A DNA stretch of 64,000 nucleotides from Xanthomonas sp. (GTDB lineage: Bacteria; Pseudomonadota; Gammaproteobacteria; Xanthomonadales; Xanthomonadaceae): NCBI RefSeq assembly GCF_017163755.1, contig NZ_JAFIWC010000001.1:1-64000 (forward strand), written 5' to 3'. The position numbers and the translations under genes were made by a program. The notes under the pieces are model-generated. The model did no database searches. It was not told where the DNA came from and worked only from the letters and a program-made list of their open reading frames with translations. Below are positions 9,878 to 19,362 of the stretch, piece by piece. The number at the start of each line of letters is the position of its first letter. Within the stretch, counting starts at the first letter, position 1.

Positions 9878-10507
9878 GTGTACGCGCCCAAGGCCTTCGT
9901 CGAGACCGACCTGCGCGCGCTGGACGCGCTGATCGGGCGCGATCCGTTCGTCACCCTGGTCACCGTCGCCGACGGCCTGCCCTGCGCCACCCCGTTGCCG
10001 GTGCTGTACCGCCGCGACGGCGAGCGCGTCGTCATCGAAGGCCACTGGGCGCGCCCGAACCCGCAGTCGCGCCACCACGGCCCGGCGCTGCTGATCGTGC
10101 ACGGCCCGCACGCCTACGTGTCGCCGGGCTGGTACCCGGACAAGGACGCGATGGCGCGCGTGCCGACCTGGAACTACGCCACCGCGCACCTGCATGGGCA
10201 ATTGCAGGTCAGCGACGACGAAGCGCTGCTGGCCGACCTCGTGGCGCGGCTCAGCGAGCGCCACGAGACCGCGATCGGCAGCGACTGGCGCTACGAGCCC
10301 GACAACGACGCGCACCGGCGCCAGCTGCGCGGCATCGTCGGCTTCCGCTTCGAACCGGAGCGGGTGGAGCTGAAGTTCAAGCTCAGCCAGAATCACCCGC
10401 CGGCCAACGTGGCCGCGGTGGCCGCGGCGCTGCAGGCGCAGGCCGATCCGTCGGCGCAGGCGGTGGCGGCGCTGATGCGCGAGCGCTCGCGGCCGCCGGC
10501 ATCCTGA
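9878..10507 (+). CDS. PaiB-like FMN-binding protein
   Basis: Matches the PaiB/FMN-binding split-barrel family by its opening (MYAPKAFVETD), GHWARPNPQ, the conserved HGPHAYVSPGWY and VPTWNYATAHLHG, and the late GFRFEPERVELKFKLSQNH. The length of 209 residues is typical. In Bacillus, PaiB is named a transcriptional repressor of sporulation and degradative enzymes, but most homologues have no proven DNA-binding role. The GTG at 9878 is the only suitable start. It closes the small cluster that follows asnS. Confidence 0.85.
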   Translation: MYAPKAFVETDLRALDALIGRDPFVTLVTVADGLPCATPLPVLYRRDGERVVIEGHWARPNPQSRHHGPALLIVHGPHAYVSPGWYPDKDAMARVPTWNYATAHLHGQLQVSDDEALLADLVARLSERHETAIGSDWRYEPDNDAHRRQLRGIVGFRFEPERVELKFKLSQNHPPANVAAVAAALQAQADPSAQAVAALMRERSRPPAS

Positions 10508-10650
10508 AGTCGCGCGCGCAGATGCGTACGGGGCGCGACAGGCCCTGCCATTGCCGCCGCGCCCCGCTCCGCCGCAGCCGTCGGTAGCCGACGAATTCCC
10601 GCGCGCCACCGCTCACCGACTCTAGACGGTGCGCCTGCTGCAATCGGCGC

Positions 10651-11460
10651 ATGCCCGAAGGCCCCGAAACCCACCACGTCGCCGACCTGCTCAACCAGGC
10701 GCTGGCCGGCAGGCCGCTGCACCAGGTGCGGCTCGCGCTGCCGGCGCTGGAAGGCTATCCGTCGCGCCTGCGCGGCCACCGCGTCGAGGCCTTCGAGGCG
10801 GTGGGCAAGGCGCTGCTCGGCCACTTCGACAATGCGCTGACCCTGTTCGCCCATAGCCAGCTGACCGGCGTGTGGCGGATCGGCCCGCCGGCGCAGATCC
10901 TGGCCGGCGCCGAGCGCGCGCGGGTAGTGCTGGTCGCCGACGATGCCGCCGCGGCGCTGTTCGCCGCGCTGTGGGTGGAGGTATGGCCGAGCGCCGAGAT
11001 CGCCGCGCACCCGTTCCTGTCCAGGCTCGGCCCCGACGTGCTCGCCGCGCACACCACCGCGGCGCTGTTCGCGCACCGGATGCAAAGCGCGCCGTTCGCC
11101 CGGCGCAGCCTGGCGGCGTTGCTGCTGATGCAGGAGTTCGCCGCCGGCATGGGCAACTACCTGCGCTCGGAAGTGCTGTTCCAGGCGCGGCTGGCGCCGC
11201 AGCGCAAGCCCACCGAGCTCGCCGCCGCCGAACGCGACGCCCTGGCCCATGCGCTGCTCGAGGTGCCACGGCGCGCCTACCGGGCCAAGTTCGAGGACGC
11301 TGCCGGCATCGGCGAGCACTATCTTGCGCAGACCGCGCCGGGCTTCCGCTTCCAGGTGTTCGAGCGCCAGGGCCAGCCCTGCCCCGCCTGCGGCGGCCCG
11401 ATCGTCATGCAACGCGTGGCCTCGCGGCGCCTGTATCTATGCCCGCACTGCCAACATTGA
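10651..11460 (+). CDS. nei: Endonuclease VIII-type DNA glycosylase/AP lyase
   Basis: Base-excision-repair enzyme that removes oxidised pyrimidines and nicks abasic sites. The mature N-terminus begins PEGPETHH after Met removal: the catalytic Pro2 and Glu3 of the Fpg/Nei family. Residues about 130-220 form the H2TH domain (LLLMQEFAAGMGNYLRSEVLF). The C-terminus is a zinc finger, CPAC and CPHC separated by 16 residues. The PEGPE start and 269-residue length favour Nei over MutM. It is preceded by a 143-bp gap and stands alone. Confidence 0.92.
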   Translation: MPEGPETHHVADLLNQALAGRPLHQVRLALPALEGYPSRLRGHRVEAFEAVGKALLGHFDNALTLFAHSQLTGVWRIGPPAQILAGAERARVVLVADDAAAALFAALWVEVWPSAEIAAHPFLSRLGPDVLAAHTTAALFAHRMQSAPFARRSLAALLLMQEFAAGMGNYLRSEVLFQARLAPQRKPTELAAAERDALAHALLEVPRRAYRAKFEDAAGIGEHYLAQTAPGFRFQVFERQGQPCPACGGPIVMQRVASRRLYLCPHCQH

Positions 11461-11658
11461 CGCCGCGCGCGGCAGCCTCGCCCGCAGGTGGCGGCCGCAA
11501 ACGCCGCTAGGCTGCCGTTCACCCTCACGCGTTCGTGGCCCGATCCGCCCCGCGTGCGCGGCGAGGCAGTTCCGGGGAACGCGTTTCTGGCAGCGCCGAG
11601 CCGAACGCTCAGCGATGCGCTCCCACCACGCTGCCGGCTTCTGGGATAATGCGCGCCC
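11461..11658 (+). promoter_or_regulatory. Upstream region of the carbonic anhydrase gene
   Basis: The 198-bp gap contains no gene. A GATAAT -10-like hexamer lies at 11645-11650, only 8 bp before the ATG at 11659, so the main transcript may be leaderless or a different promoter is used. No operator-like palindrome was noticed. Confidence 0.4.
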
Positions 11659-12321
11659 ATGAGCACAATCGATCAGTTGCTGGAAAACAATCGCGCCTGG
11701 GCCGACCGCATCAGCCGCGAGGACCCGGAGTTCTTCACCCGCCTGTCCAAGCAGCAGACGCCCGAGTACCTGTGGATCGGCTGCTCCGATTCGCGGGTGC
11801 CGGCGAACCAGATCATCGACATGGCGCCGGGCGAGGTGTTCGTCCACCGCAACATCGCCAACGTGGTGGTGCATACCGACCTGAACTGCCTGTCGGTGAT
11901 CCAGTTCGCGGTGGAAGTGCTGAAGGTGCGGCACATCCTGGTGGTGGGCCATTACGGCTGCGGCGGCGTGCACGCCGGACTGACCCGCGCGCGCCTGGGC
12001 CTGGTCGACAACTGGATCCGCCACGTCACCGACGTGGCCGAGAAGCACGAGGCCTGCCTGCACCGCGCCGGCGACCTGCCGCTGCAGCATGCGCGGCTGT
12101 GCGAGCTCAACGTGCTCGAGCAGGTGGTCAACGTCAGCCGCACCTCGATCGTGCGCGACGCGTGGAGCCGCGCCCAGCCGCTGAGCGTGCACGGCTGGGT
12201 CTACAGCCTGCGCGACGGGCGCGTGCACGACCTGGGCATCGACCTGGACGACATCGACGAACTGCCGGCGCGCTACGATGCCGCGCTGGCCCGCATCAGC
12301 CAGGACCGCCACGACCGCTGA
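11659..12321 (+). CDS. can: Beta-class carbonic anhydrase
   Basis: Interconverts CO2 and bicarbonate for carboxylation reactions and pH balance. The 220 residues match E. coli Can. Zinc ligands C42, D44 (IGCSDSRVP), H98 and C101 (VGHYGCGGV) are exactly placed. The HRNIANVV segment and the C-terminal [15 protein letters not shown] are typical. Its stop is followed after 43 bp by the 3-hydroxyanthranilate dioxygenase gene on the same strand, so read-through into the kynurenine genes is possible. Confidence 0.97.
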   Translation: MSTIDQLLENNRAWADRISREDPEFFTRLSKQQTPEYLWIGCSDSRVPANQIIDMAPGEVFVHRNIANVVVHTDLNCLSVIQFAVEVLKVRHILVVGHYGCGGVHAGLTRARLGLVDNWIRHVTDVAEKHEACLHRAGDLPLQHARLCELNVLEQVVNVSRTSIVRDAWSRAQPLSVHGWVYSLRDGRVHDLGIDLDDIDELPARYDAALARISQDRHDR

Positions 12322-12364
12322 GCGGCCACGCCCCCGCGCCACGGCGCTCCCGCAAGGACATCCC

Positions 12365-12889
12365 ATGCTCCCCGCGCCGCTGAACCTGCACGCCTGGATC
12401 GACGAACACCGGCACCTGCTCAAGCCGCCGGTCGGCAACAAGTGCGTCTACGCCGGCGACTTCATCGTGATGGTGGTCGGCGGGCCGAACGCGCGCAGCG
12501 ACTTCCACTACGACGAAGGCCCGGAGTGGTTCTACCAGCTCGAAGGCGAGATGGTGCTGAAGATCCAGGAGGACGGCGCGGTGCGCGAGATCCCGATCCG
12601 CGCCGGCGAGACCTTCCTGCTGCCGCCGAAGATGCCGCATTCGCCGCAGCGCATGCCCGACTCGGTCGGCCTGGTGATCGAACGCCGGCGCCTGCCGCAC
12701 GAGAACGACGGCCTGCTGTGGTTCTGCGAATCGTGCAACCACCTGCTGTACGAAGAGTACTTCCCGCTGCGCGACATCGAGACGGACTTCCCGCCGGTGT
12801 TCGCGCGCTTCCACGCCTCCGAGGCGCTGCGCACCTGCGGCCGCTGCGGGCAGGTGCACCCGTTGCCGGCGCCCGCCGCCGCGCCGTGA
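12365..12889 (+). CDS. nbaC: 3-hydroxyanthranilate 3,4-dioxygenase
   Basis: Non-haem Fe(II) cupin that opens 3-hydroxyanthranilate to 2-amino-3-carboxymuconate semialdehyde, which cyclises to quinolinate for NAD synthesis. The ATG at 12365 gives 174 residues. Iron ligands are H48, E54 and H92 ([11 protein letters not shown] and PKMPHSP). The C-terminal rubredoxin-like metal site has two CxxC pairs (CESC and CGRC), as in the bacterial enzymes. It opens the run dioxygenase, FUSC protein, kynureninase, kynurenine monooxygenase. The tryptophan-to-quinolinate route is established for Xanthomonas relatives. Tryptophan dioxygenase and formamidase are not in this window. Confidence 0.95.
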   Translation: MLPAPLNLHAWIDEHRHLLKPPVGNKCVYAGDFIVMVVGGPNARSDFHYDEGPEWFYQLEGEMVLKIQEDGAVREIPIRAGETFLLPPKMPHSPQRMPDSVGLVIERRRLPHENDGLLWFCESCNHLLYEEYFPLRDIETDFPPVFARFHASEALRTCGRCGQVHPLPAPAAAP

Positions 12890-12926
12890 GCGCACGCGCC
12901 ATCCAGGATCCGCCCGTCCGGCCGCG

Positions 12927-15053
12927 ATGCTGCGCAGCCTGATCGCGCTCAAGCCGCGCGACGTGCCGGTGCGCGTCGCCCTGCGCAACACCTTCGCGGT
13001 GGTCGCGCCGCTGGCGCTCGGCGTGGCCAGCGGGCATACCTCGATCGGCCTGGCGGTGGCCACCGGCGCGCTGAACACGATGTTCTCCGACCAGCCCGGC
13101 CCGTACCGGGCGCGGATGCAACGCATGCTGATGTCGGCGCTGGCGGCCGGCGGCGCCGCGCTGCTGGGCATGCTGGTCGGCGCCCATACCCCGGCGTTGG
13201 CGGCCGCGGCGCTGCTGCTGGGCCTGGGCGGCGGCCTGCTGGTGGCGCTGGGCCCGGTCGCGGCGCGGGTCGGGCTGACCAGCATGATCCTGCTGGTGAT
13301 CAGCGCCGACGTGCGCCTGCCAGCGGCGCAGGGCGTGGGCGTGGCCGCGCTGATCTTCGCCGGCGGCGTGCTGCAGATGCTGATGGCGCTGGCTGCCTGG
13401 CCGCTGCGGCGCTACCGCCCGGAGCGTTTCGCCCTGGCCGAGCTGATGCGCCAGCTGGCCGGCATCGCGCGGCAGCGGCCGGAGGCCACGCAGGCGCCGC
13501 CGGCGACCGAGGCGGTGCTCGAGGCGATGGTGATGCTGCACGGCGAACACCGCTCGCGAGGGCTGGCGGTGCAGTCGTTCCGGATCATCGCCGAGCTGTG
13601 CGAGCGCACCCGGCTGGAACTGCTGACCCTGGCCGACCTGCACGCGCGCCTGGGCGAATCGCCGGCGCGGCTGCCGATCGAGCGCGTGCTCGAACGCAGC
13701 GCGGTGGTGCTGATGCAACTGGCCTATGCGCTGGACAGCGCCGAGGATCCGGCCGCCGCCGAGGCGTCGATGACCGGTTTCGACGACCTGGTGGAAGCGC
13801 TGGCGCAGGTCCAGGCCGACGCCGGGCAGACCCGCGAGCGGCGCCTGCTACGCATCGCCGTGGCGCGCGCGCAGGGCCTGGGCGGACAGCTGCGCGCGCT
13901 GGTGCGCAACGGCCACTGGGCCAGCAGCCGCGGCGAGATCCAGGCCGAACTGGCCGAAGCGAAGCTGCCGGCGGCGCTGCGCCCGCTGGCGCCGCTGCAG
14001 ACGCTGCGCGCCAACCTGACCTTTTCGTCGGTGGCATTCCGGCATGCGCTGCGCTGCGGCGTGTGCCTGAGCCTGGCGGTGCTGTTCGCGCGCTGGCAGG
14101 CGATCCCGCACGGCTACTGGATCCCGATGACCACCGCGATCGTGCTCAAGCCGGATTTCGGCGGCACCCTGAGCTTCGGCGCGCTGCGCGTGGCCGGCAC
14201 CTTCGCCGGCCTGCTGCTGGCCACGGTGCTGGCCCACTTCACGATGGACGGCGCGGCGGTGCGGCTGCTGTTGCTGACCGTGTTCTGCCTGGGCTTCCGC
14301 CTGCTGACCCAGGTCAACTACGGCCTGGGCGTGGCCTCGCTGACCGGTATGCTGGTGCTGCTGCTGTCCTTCGAGGACGTGGCGCCCGGCGCGGCGGTCG
14401 GCGCGCGGATCGAGGCCACCGTGCTCGGCAGCGCGCTGGCGCTGTTCGCCTACGCCGCGTGGCCGACCTGGGAGCGGCGGCACATCCGCGCCACGCTGGC
14501 GCAGCTGCTACTGACCTACCGCGCGCACCTGCTGGCGCTGCTGGAAGGACGCATGGCGGCGCTGGCCGAGACCCGCGCGGCGGCGCGGACCGCGCGCACC
14601 AACGTGCAGGCGTCGATCGAGCGCCTGCGCGGCGAGCCGCGGCGCCGGCGCAACCTGCAGGAACTGAAGCTGGCCGAATCGCTGCTGGCCAACGCCAACC
14701 GGCTGATCCGCGCGTCGCTGTCGCTGGAGGCGGTGCTGCGCGACAGCCCGCCGCTGCCGCCGCTGCCGGAACTGGACGGCTTCCGCGCCCAGGCCGCGCA
14801 GGCGCTGGCACAGCTGGCCGAGGGCCTCGGCGACGGACGCGCGCCACCGGCGGCGACGCTGCGCCAGGACGAGCGGCGCCTGGCCGACGCGCTGGCCGCG
14901 CGCGCCCAGGACGCGGACCAAGCCCCCGCCCTGCTCGCCCTGGCCGATACCTGCGACCGCGTCGCCGACAGCGTCGGCACCCTCACCCACCTGCTGCGCA
15001 GCGCGCTGCTGCCACCCGCTGCCGCCGACGAAGCGCTACGCCGCGACCGGTAG
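12927..15053 (+). CDS. FUSC-family (YccS/aromatic acid exporter-like) membrane protein
   Basis: A 708-residue protein with two hydrophobic blocks: about residues 15-165 (several helices, such as LALGVASGHTSIGLAVATGA and LLLGLGGGLLVALGPVAA) and about 365-515. Each is followed by a soluble helical domain. This duplicated layout and the segment IPHGYWIPMTTAIVLKPDF are characteristic of the FUSC superfamily, which includes the aromatic-acid exporter AaeB and fusaric-acid resistance pumps. It is embedded between the dioxygenase and kynureninase genes (37 and 30 bp gaps), which suggests transport of a kynurenine-pathway aromatic. That substrate is inferred from position only. No periplasmic adaptor gene is adjacent. 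Confidence 0.85.
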   Translation: MLRSLIALKPRDVPVRVALRNTFAVVAPLALGVASGHTSIGLAVATGALNTMFSDQPGPYRARMQRMLMSALAAGGAALLGMLVGAHTPALAAAALLLGLGGGLLVALGPVAARVGLTSMILLVISADVRLPAAQGVGVAALIFAGGVLQMLMALAAWPLRRYRPERFALAELMRQLAGIARQRPEATQAPPATEAVLEAMVMLHGEHRSRGLAVQSFRIIAELCERTRLELLTLADLHARLGESPARLPIERVLERSAVVLMQLAYALDSAEDPAAAEASMTGFDDLVEALAQVQADAGQTRERRLLRIAVARAQGLGGQLRALVRNGHWASSRGEIQAELAEAKLPAALRPLAPLQTLRANLTFSSVAFRHALRCGVCLSLAVLFARWQAIPHGYWIPMTTAIVLKPDFGGTLSFGALRVAGTFAGLLLATVLAHFTMDGAAVRLLLLTVFCLGFRLLTQVNYGLGVASLTGMLVLLLSFEDVAPGAAVGARIEATVLGSALALFAYAAWPTWERRHIRATLAQLLLTYRAHLLALLEGRMAALAETRAAARTARTNVQASIERLRGEPRRRRNLQELKLAESLLANANRLIRASLSLEAVLRDSPPLPPLPELDGFRAQAAQALAQLAEGLGDGRAPPAATLRQDERRLADALAARAQDADQAPALLALADTCDRVADSVGTLTHLLRSALLPPAAADEALRRDR

Positions 15054-15083
15054 ACTGTGCCGTCGTCTTGCCACTTGCCGCCG

Positions 15084-16355
15084 ATGAACGAGATCCTGAC
15101 CCGCACCCACGCCACCGCGCTCGATGCCGCCGACCCGCTGCGCGAGCTGCGCCGCGAATTCCTGTTCCCGCAGCACCAGGGCGCCGACCAGACCTACTTC
15201 GTCGGCAACTCGCTCGGCCTGCAGCCGCGCGGCGCGCGCGCCGCGGTGCAGGAGGTGCTGGAGAAATGGTCCACGCTGGCGGTGGAAGGCCACTTCACCG
15301 GCGACACCCAGTGGATGACCTACCACGAGCTGCTGGCCGCGCCGCTGGCGCGGCTGGTCGGCGCGCTGCCGCACGAGGTGGTGGCGATGAACACGCTGAC
15401 GGTGAACCTGCACCTGTTGATGGTGAGCTTCTACCGGCCCACGCGCGAGCGCCCGGCGATCCTGATCGAGGCCGGCGCGTTCCCCTCCGACCAGCACGCG
15501 GTGGCCTCGCAGATCCGCTTCCACGGCTTCGATCCGGCCACCGAGCTGATCGAAGTGCAGCCGGACGGCGCCGACGGCACCGTGTCGATGGACGCGATCG
15601 AGCGCGCCATCGCCGCGCACGGCCCGCGCCTGGCGCTGCTGCTGTGGCCGGGCGTGCAGTACCGCACCGGCCAGGCCTTCGACCTGGGCCAGGTGGCGCG
15701 GCTGGCGCGCTCGGCCGGCGCCAACGTCGGCTTCGACCTGGCGCACGCGGTCGGCAACGTCGCGCTGAACCTGCACGAGGACGCGCCGGATTTCGCGGTG
15801 TGGTGCCACTACAAGTACCTCAACGCCGGCCCTGGCGCGGTCGCCGGCGCCTTCGTGCACGAGCGCCACGGCCACGGCGACACGCCGCGCCTGGCCGGCT
15901 GGTGGGGCCACGACAAGCGCACCCGCTTCCAGATGGCGCCGGACTTCGTCGCCGCGCCCGGCGCCGACGGCTGGCAGCTGAGCAATCCGCCGATCCTGAG
16001 CATGGCGCCGCTGCGCGCGTCGCTGGAACTGTTCGAACGCGCCGGGCTGCCGGCGCTGCGGCGCAAGTCGCTGCAGCTCACCGGCTACCTGGAGACGCTG
16101 ATCCGCGCGCGCCTGGCCGACACCCTGCAGATCGTCACCCCGGCCGACCCGGCGCAGCGCGGCTGCCAGCTGTCGCTGCGCGTGGCCGGCGGGCGCGCGC
16201 GCGGACGCGCGCTGTTCGAGTACCTGCAGTCGGTCGGCGTGCTCGGCGACTGGCGCGAACCGGACGTGATCCGCATCGCGCCGGTGCCGCTGTACAACCG
16301 CTACCGCGATGTCTACCGCTTCGTCGAGGAAGTGGAAACCTGGGCCGGCGTCTGA
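15084..16355 (+). CDS. kynU: Kynureninase
   Basis: PLP enzyme cleaving kynurenine or 3-hydroxykynurenine to (hydroxy)anthranilate and alanine. The ATG at 15084 gives MNEILTRTHA and 423 residues; a GTG at 15057 is an alternative start. Family motifs: YFVGNSLGLQPRG (38-50), GFDLAHAVGN (216-225) and the PLP-binding lysine K244 in CHYKYLNAGPG. Substrate-binding GWWGHDKRTRF follows. Its product is the substrate of the dioxygenase two genes upstream. The next gene overlaps or abuts its end depending on the start chosen for kmo. Confidence 0.97.
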   Translation: MNEILTRTHATALDAADPLRELRREFLFPQHQGADQTYFVGNSLGLQPRGARAAVQEVLEKWSTLAVEGHFTGDTQWMTYHELLAAPLARLVGALPHEVVAMNTLTVNLHLLMVSFYRPTRERPAILIEAGAFPSDQHAVASQIRFHGFDPATELIEVQPDGADGTVSMDAIERAIAAHGPRLALLLWPGVQYRTGQAFDLGQVARLARSAGANVGFDLAHAVGNVALNLHEDAPDFAVWCHYKYLNAGPGAVAGAFVHERHGHGDTPRLAGWWGHDKRTRFQMAPDFVAAPGADGWQLSNPPILSMAPLRASLELFERAGLPALRRKSLQLTGYLETLIRARLADTLQIVTPADPAQRGCQLSLRVAGGRARGRALFEYLQSVGVLGDWREPDVIRIAPVPLYNRYRDVYRFVEEVETWAGV

Positions 16356-16404
16356 GCCGTCCCGCCTTTCGCGGCGCGTGCCGCCCCTCCTGCCGGATAT
16401 CTTC

Positions 16405-17772
16405 TTGAGCGTCGCCTCCCCCCGCAGCATCACCCTGATCGGCGCCGGCCTGGCCGGCTCCCTGCTCGCCATCCTGCTCTCGCGGCAGGGCTGGCGCGTC
16501 ACCGTCTACGAGCGCCGCGGCGATCCGCGCATCCGCGACTACGAGCGCGGCCGCTCGATCAACCTGGCCCTGGCCGAGCGTGGCCTGCACGCGCTGCGCC
16601 AGGCCGGCGCCGACGCCGCGGTGATGGCCAAGGCGGTGATGATGCGCGGGCGCATGGTGCACTTCTCCGATGGCCGCCAGCAGTTGCAGCGCTATGGCCG
16701 CGACGACAGCGAGGTGATCTGGTCGGTGCACCGCAACGACCTCAACATCACCCTGCTGGAGCTGGCCGAGCAGGCCGGCGCCACCATCCATTTCTACCGC
16801 CGCCTGCACACGGTGGACTTCGACGCCGGCTACGCGCGCTTCATCGACGACCGCGACGACCAGCCGCACGACATCCGCTTCCACAGCATGATCGGCAGCG
16901 ACGGCGCCGGCTCGGCGCTGCGCGCGGCGATGCAGCGCAAGGCGCCGGTGGCCGAGCACACCGAGTTCCTGGACCATTCGTACAAGGAGCTGGAGATCCC
17001 GCCGGGCGCCGACGGCGGCTTCCGCATCGAGGCCAACGCATTGCACATCTGGCCGCGCGGCCACTACATGTGCATCGCCCTGCCCAACGACGAGGGCACC
17101 TTCACCGTAACCCTGTTCCTGCCCAACGAGGGCGAGCCGAGCTTCGCCACCACGCGCAGCGGGCAGGAGGCGCTGGCGCTGTTCGCGCGCGATTTCCCCG
17201 ACGCGCTGCCGCTGATGCCGCAGCTGGCCGAACACTGGGAACAGCATCCGCCCGGCCTGCTCGGCACGCTGAGCCTGGAGCGCTGGCACCTGGACGGGCG
17301 CGCGGTGCTGCTCGGCGACGCCGCGCACGCGATGGTGCCATTCCATGGCCAGGGCATGAACTGCGCGTTCGAGGACTGCGTGGCGCTGGCCGCGCACCTG
17401 CAGCGCGAATCGGACCTGGGCCGGGCGTACGCCGCGTTCGAGGCCGAGCGCAAGCCCAACGCCCGCGCGATCCAGCAGATGGCGCTGGAGAACTACATCG
17501 AGATGCGCGACCGGGTCGGCGACGCCGGGTTCCTGCTGCAGCGCCAGCTCGAGCAGGCGCTGCAGGAGCGCCACCCGACCCGCTTCGTGCCGCACTACAC
17601 GATGGTCACCTTCCTGCGCACGCCGTACGCGCTGGCGCTGCGGCGCAGCGAGATCCAGCGCGATATCCTGGTGCAGGCCACGCAGGGCCACAGCGACCTG
17701 TCGCGGATCGACTGGGCCTGGCTGGAACGCATCGTGCACGCGCGGCTGGCGCCGCTGGACGGCGCGCATTGA
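16405..17772 (+). CDS. kmo: Kynurenine 3-monooxygenase
   Basis: FAD- and NADPH-dependent hydroxylase making 3-hydroxykynurenine. I chose the TTG at 16405, which puts the FAD motif GAGLAG at 13-18 and gives 455 residues, the family length. The longer frame from 16309 would overlap kynU and add a non-homologous tail. Further motifs are YERRGDPRI, GRSINLALAERG, and the second flavin motif LLGDAAHAMVPFHGQGMN (about 301-318). It is the last gene of the kynurenine run and is followed 18 bp later by a REP hairpin. Confidence 0.97.
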   Translation: MSVASPRSITLIGAGLAGSLLAILLSRQGWRVTVYERRGDPRIRDYERGRSINLALAERGLHALRQAGADAAVMAKAVMMRGRMVHFSDGRQQLQRYGRDDSEVIWSVHRNDLNITLLELAEQAGATIHFYRRLHTVDFDAGYARFIDDRDDQPHDIRFHSMIGSDGAGSALRAAMQRKAPVAEHTEFLDHSYKELEIPPGADGGFRIEANALHIWPRGHYMCIALPNDEGTFTVTLFLPNEGEPSFATTRSGQEALALFARDFPDALPLMPQLAEHWEQHPPGLLGTLSLERWHLDGRAVLLGDAAHAMVPFHGQGMNCAFEDCVALAAHLQRESDLGRAYAAFEAERKPNARAIQQMALENYIEMRDRVGDAGFLLQRQLEQALQERHPTRFVPHYTMVTFLRTPYALALRRSEIQRDILVQATQGHSDLSRIDWAWLERIVHARLAPLDGAH

Positions 17773-17790
17773 GGCGATCTGTCTTACCCT

Positions 17791-17856
17791 GTAGGAGCGG
17801 CTTCAGCCGCGACCGGCATTACCGGTAGCGTTGGTCGCGGCTGAAGCCGCTCCTAC
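17791..17856. repeat. REP inverted pair (BIME-like hairpin), GTAG type
   Basis: The arm 17791-17814 begins GTAGGAGCGGCTTCAGCCGC and is repeated in exact inverse complement at 17833-17856. The 18-nt centre contains ATTACCGGTAG, shared with the hairpin at 142-203. It lies between kmo and sbcB, 18 bp after the kmo stop, and could stop exonucleases or terminate kmo transcription. Confidence 0.85.
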
Positions 17857-17922
17857 AAAAGCGAGACCGCGCGTTTGCATCCGCGGCCGACGCGCACTAC
17901 CCCACACCGCTCTGGTCCGACC

Positions 17923-19362
17923 ATGCCCGACAGCTTCCTCTTCTACGACCTGGAAACCTTCGGCGCCGACCCGCGCCGCACCCGCATCGCGCAGTTCGCG
18001 GCGGTGCGCACCGATGCGGCGCTGAACGTGGTCGAAGAGCCGATCAGCTTCTTCGTGCAGCCGGCCGACGACCTGCTACCGTCGCCGATCGCCACGCTGA
18101 TCACCGGCATCACCCCGCAGCAGGCGCTGCGCGACGGGGTCAACGAGGCCGACGCGTTCTCGCGCATCGCCGAGCAGATGGCGCGTGCGCAGACCTGCAC
18201 GCTGGGCTACAACTCGCTGCGCTTCGACGACGAATTCGTGCGCTACGGGCTGTTCCGCAATTTCCACGACCCCTACGAACGCGAATGGCGCGGCGGCAAT
18301 TCGCGCTGGGACCTGCTGGACATGCTGCGGCTGATGCACGCGCTGCGCCCGGAGGGCATCGTCTGGCCGCGGCGCGAGGACGGCGCCACCTCGTTCAAGC
18401 TGGAGCAGCTGGCGCTGGCCAACGACGTGCGCAGCGGCGATGCGCACGAGGCGCTGTCCGACGTCCACGCCACCATCGGCATGGCCAGGCTGTTCCGCGA
18501 ACGGCAGCCGCGGCTGTGGGACTACGCGCTGAAGCTGCGCGACAAGCGCTTCTGCGGCGGCCTGCTCGACGTGGTGGCGATGAACCCGGTGCTGCACGTG
18601 TCGATGCGCTACCCGGCCACGCGCCTGTGCGCCGCACCGGTGCTGCCGCTGGCGCGGCACCCGCGCATCGACAGCCGGGTGCTGGTGTTCGACCTGGAAG
18701 GCGACATCGAGCCGCTGCTGCGCTACAGCCCCGAGCAGATCGCCGACCGCCTGTACACGCCGCAGGCCGACCTGCCCGAAGGCGAACAGCGCATCGCGCT
18801 GAAGGAAGTGCACCTGAACAAAGCGCCGGCGCTGGTGGCATGGAACCACCTGCGCGAGGACGACTTCGCCCGGCTGTGCATCGATCCGGCGCAGATCCAG
18901 GCCAAGGCCGCGCGCCTGCGCCAGGCCGGCCCGGAGCTGGCCGAGAAGGTGCGCCGGGTGTTCGGCAACGAACGCGCCGGCACTGTCGCCGATGCCGACG
19001 CCTCGCTGTACGACGGCTTCCTCGCCGACGCCGACAAGCGGCTGATGGCGCAGGTCCGCGCCACGCCGCCGGCGCAACTGGCGCCGCTGGAACACGGCTT
19101 CCGCGACCCGCGCCTGCCCGAGCTGCTGTTCCGCTACCGCGCGCGCAACTGGCCGCAGACGCTGTCGATCGTCGAGCAGCTGCGCTGGGACGACTACCGG
19201 CGCCAGCGCCTGCAGCACGACAACGAGCTGTCCGAACTCAGCTTCGACGGCTTCTATGCGCAGATCGCCGATCTGCGCCTGGCCCATTCCGACGACGCCG
19301 CCAAGCAGCGCCTGCTCGACCAGCTGGCCGCCTGGGGCAAGGACCTGCAACGCACCCTATGA
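17923..19362 (+). CDS. sbcB: Exodeoxyribonuclease I
   Basis: Single-strand-specific 3'-to-5' exonuclease of recombination and repair. The ATG at 17923 gives 479 residues. The DEDDh site is visible: D9 and E11 in FYDLETFGAD, a middle acidic motif in NSLRFDDEFVRYG, and the late SDVHATIGMA segment carrying His and Asp. The C-terminal ExoI SH3-like and helical domains follow (IALKEVHLNKAPAL). Length and motif order match E. coli ExoI. Its stop overlaps the next start (ATGA). Confidence 0.97.
   Translation: MPDSFLFYDLETFGADPRRTRIAQFAAVRTDAALNVVEEPISFFVQPADDLLPSPIATLITGITPQQALRDGVNEADAFSRIAEQMARAQTCTLGYNSLRFDDEFVRYGLFRNFHDPYEREWRGGNSRWDLLDMLRLMHALRPEGIVWPRREDGATSFKLEQLALANDVRSGDAHEALSDVHATIGMARLFRERQPRLWDYALKLRDKRFCGGLLDVVAMNPVLHVSMRYPATRLCAAPVLPLARHPRIDSRVLVFDLEGDIEPLLRYSPEQIADRLYTPQADLPEGEQRIALKEVHLNKAPALVAWNHLREDDFARLCIDPAQIQAKAARLRQAGPELAEKVRRVFGNERAGTVADADASLYDGFLADADKRLMAQVRATPPAQLAPLEHGFRDPRLPELLFRYRARNWPQTLSIVEQLRWDDYRRQRLQHDNELSELSFDGFYAQIADLRLAHSDDAAKQRLLDQLAAWGKDLQRTL

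Noticed and set aside
16309-16404. Upstream part of the kmo frame overlapping kynU
   Set aside because: It overlaps the end of kynU and is not homologous to Kmo. The TTG at 16405 fits the family N-terminus (FAD motif at residue 13).
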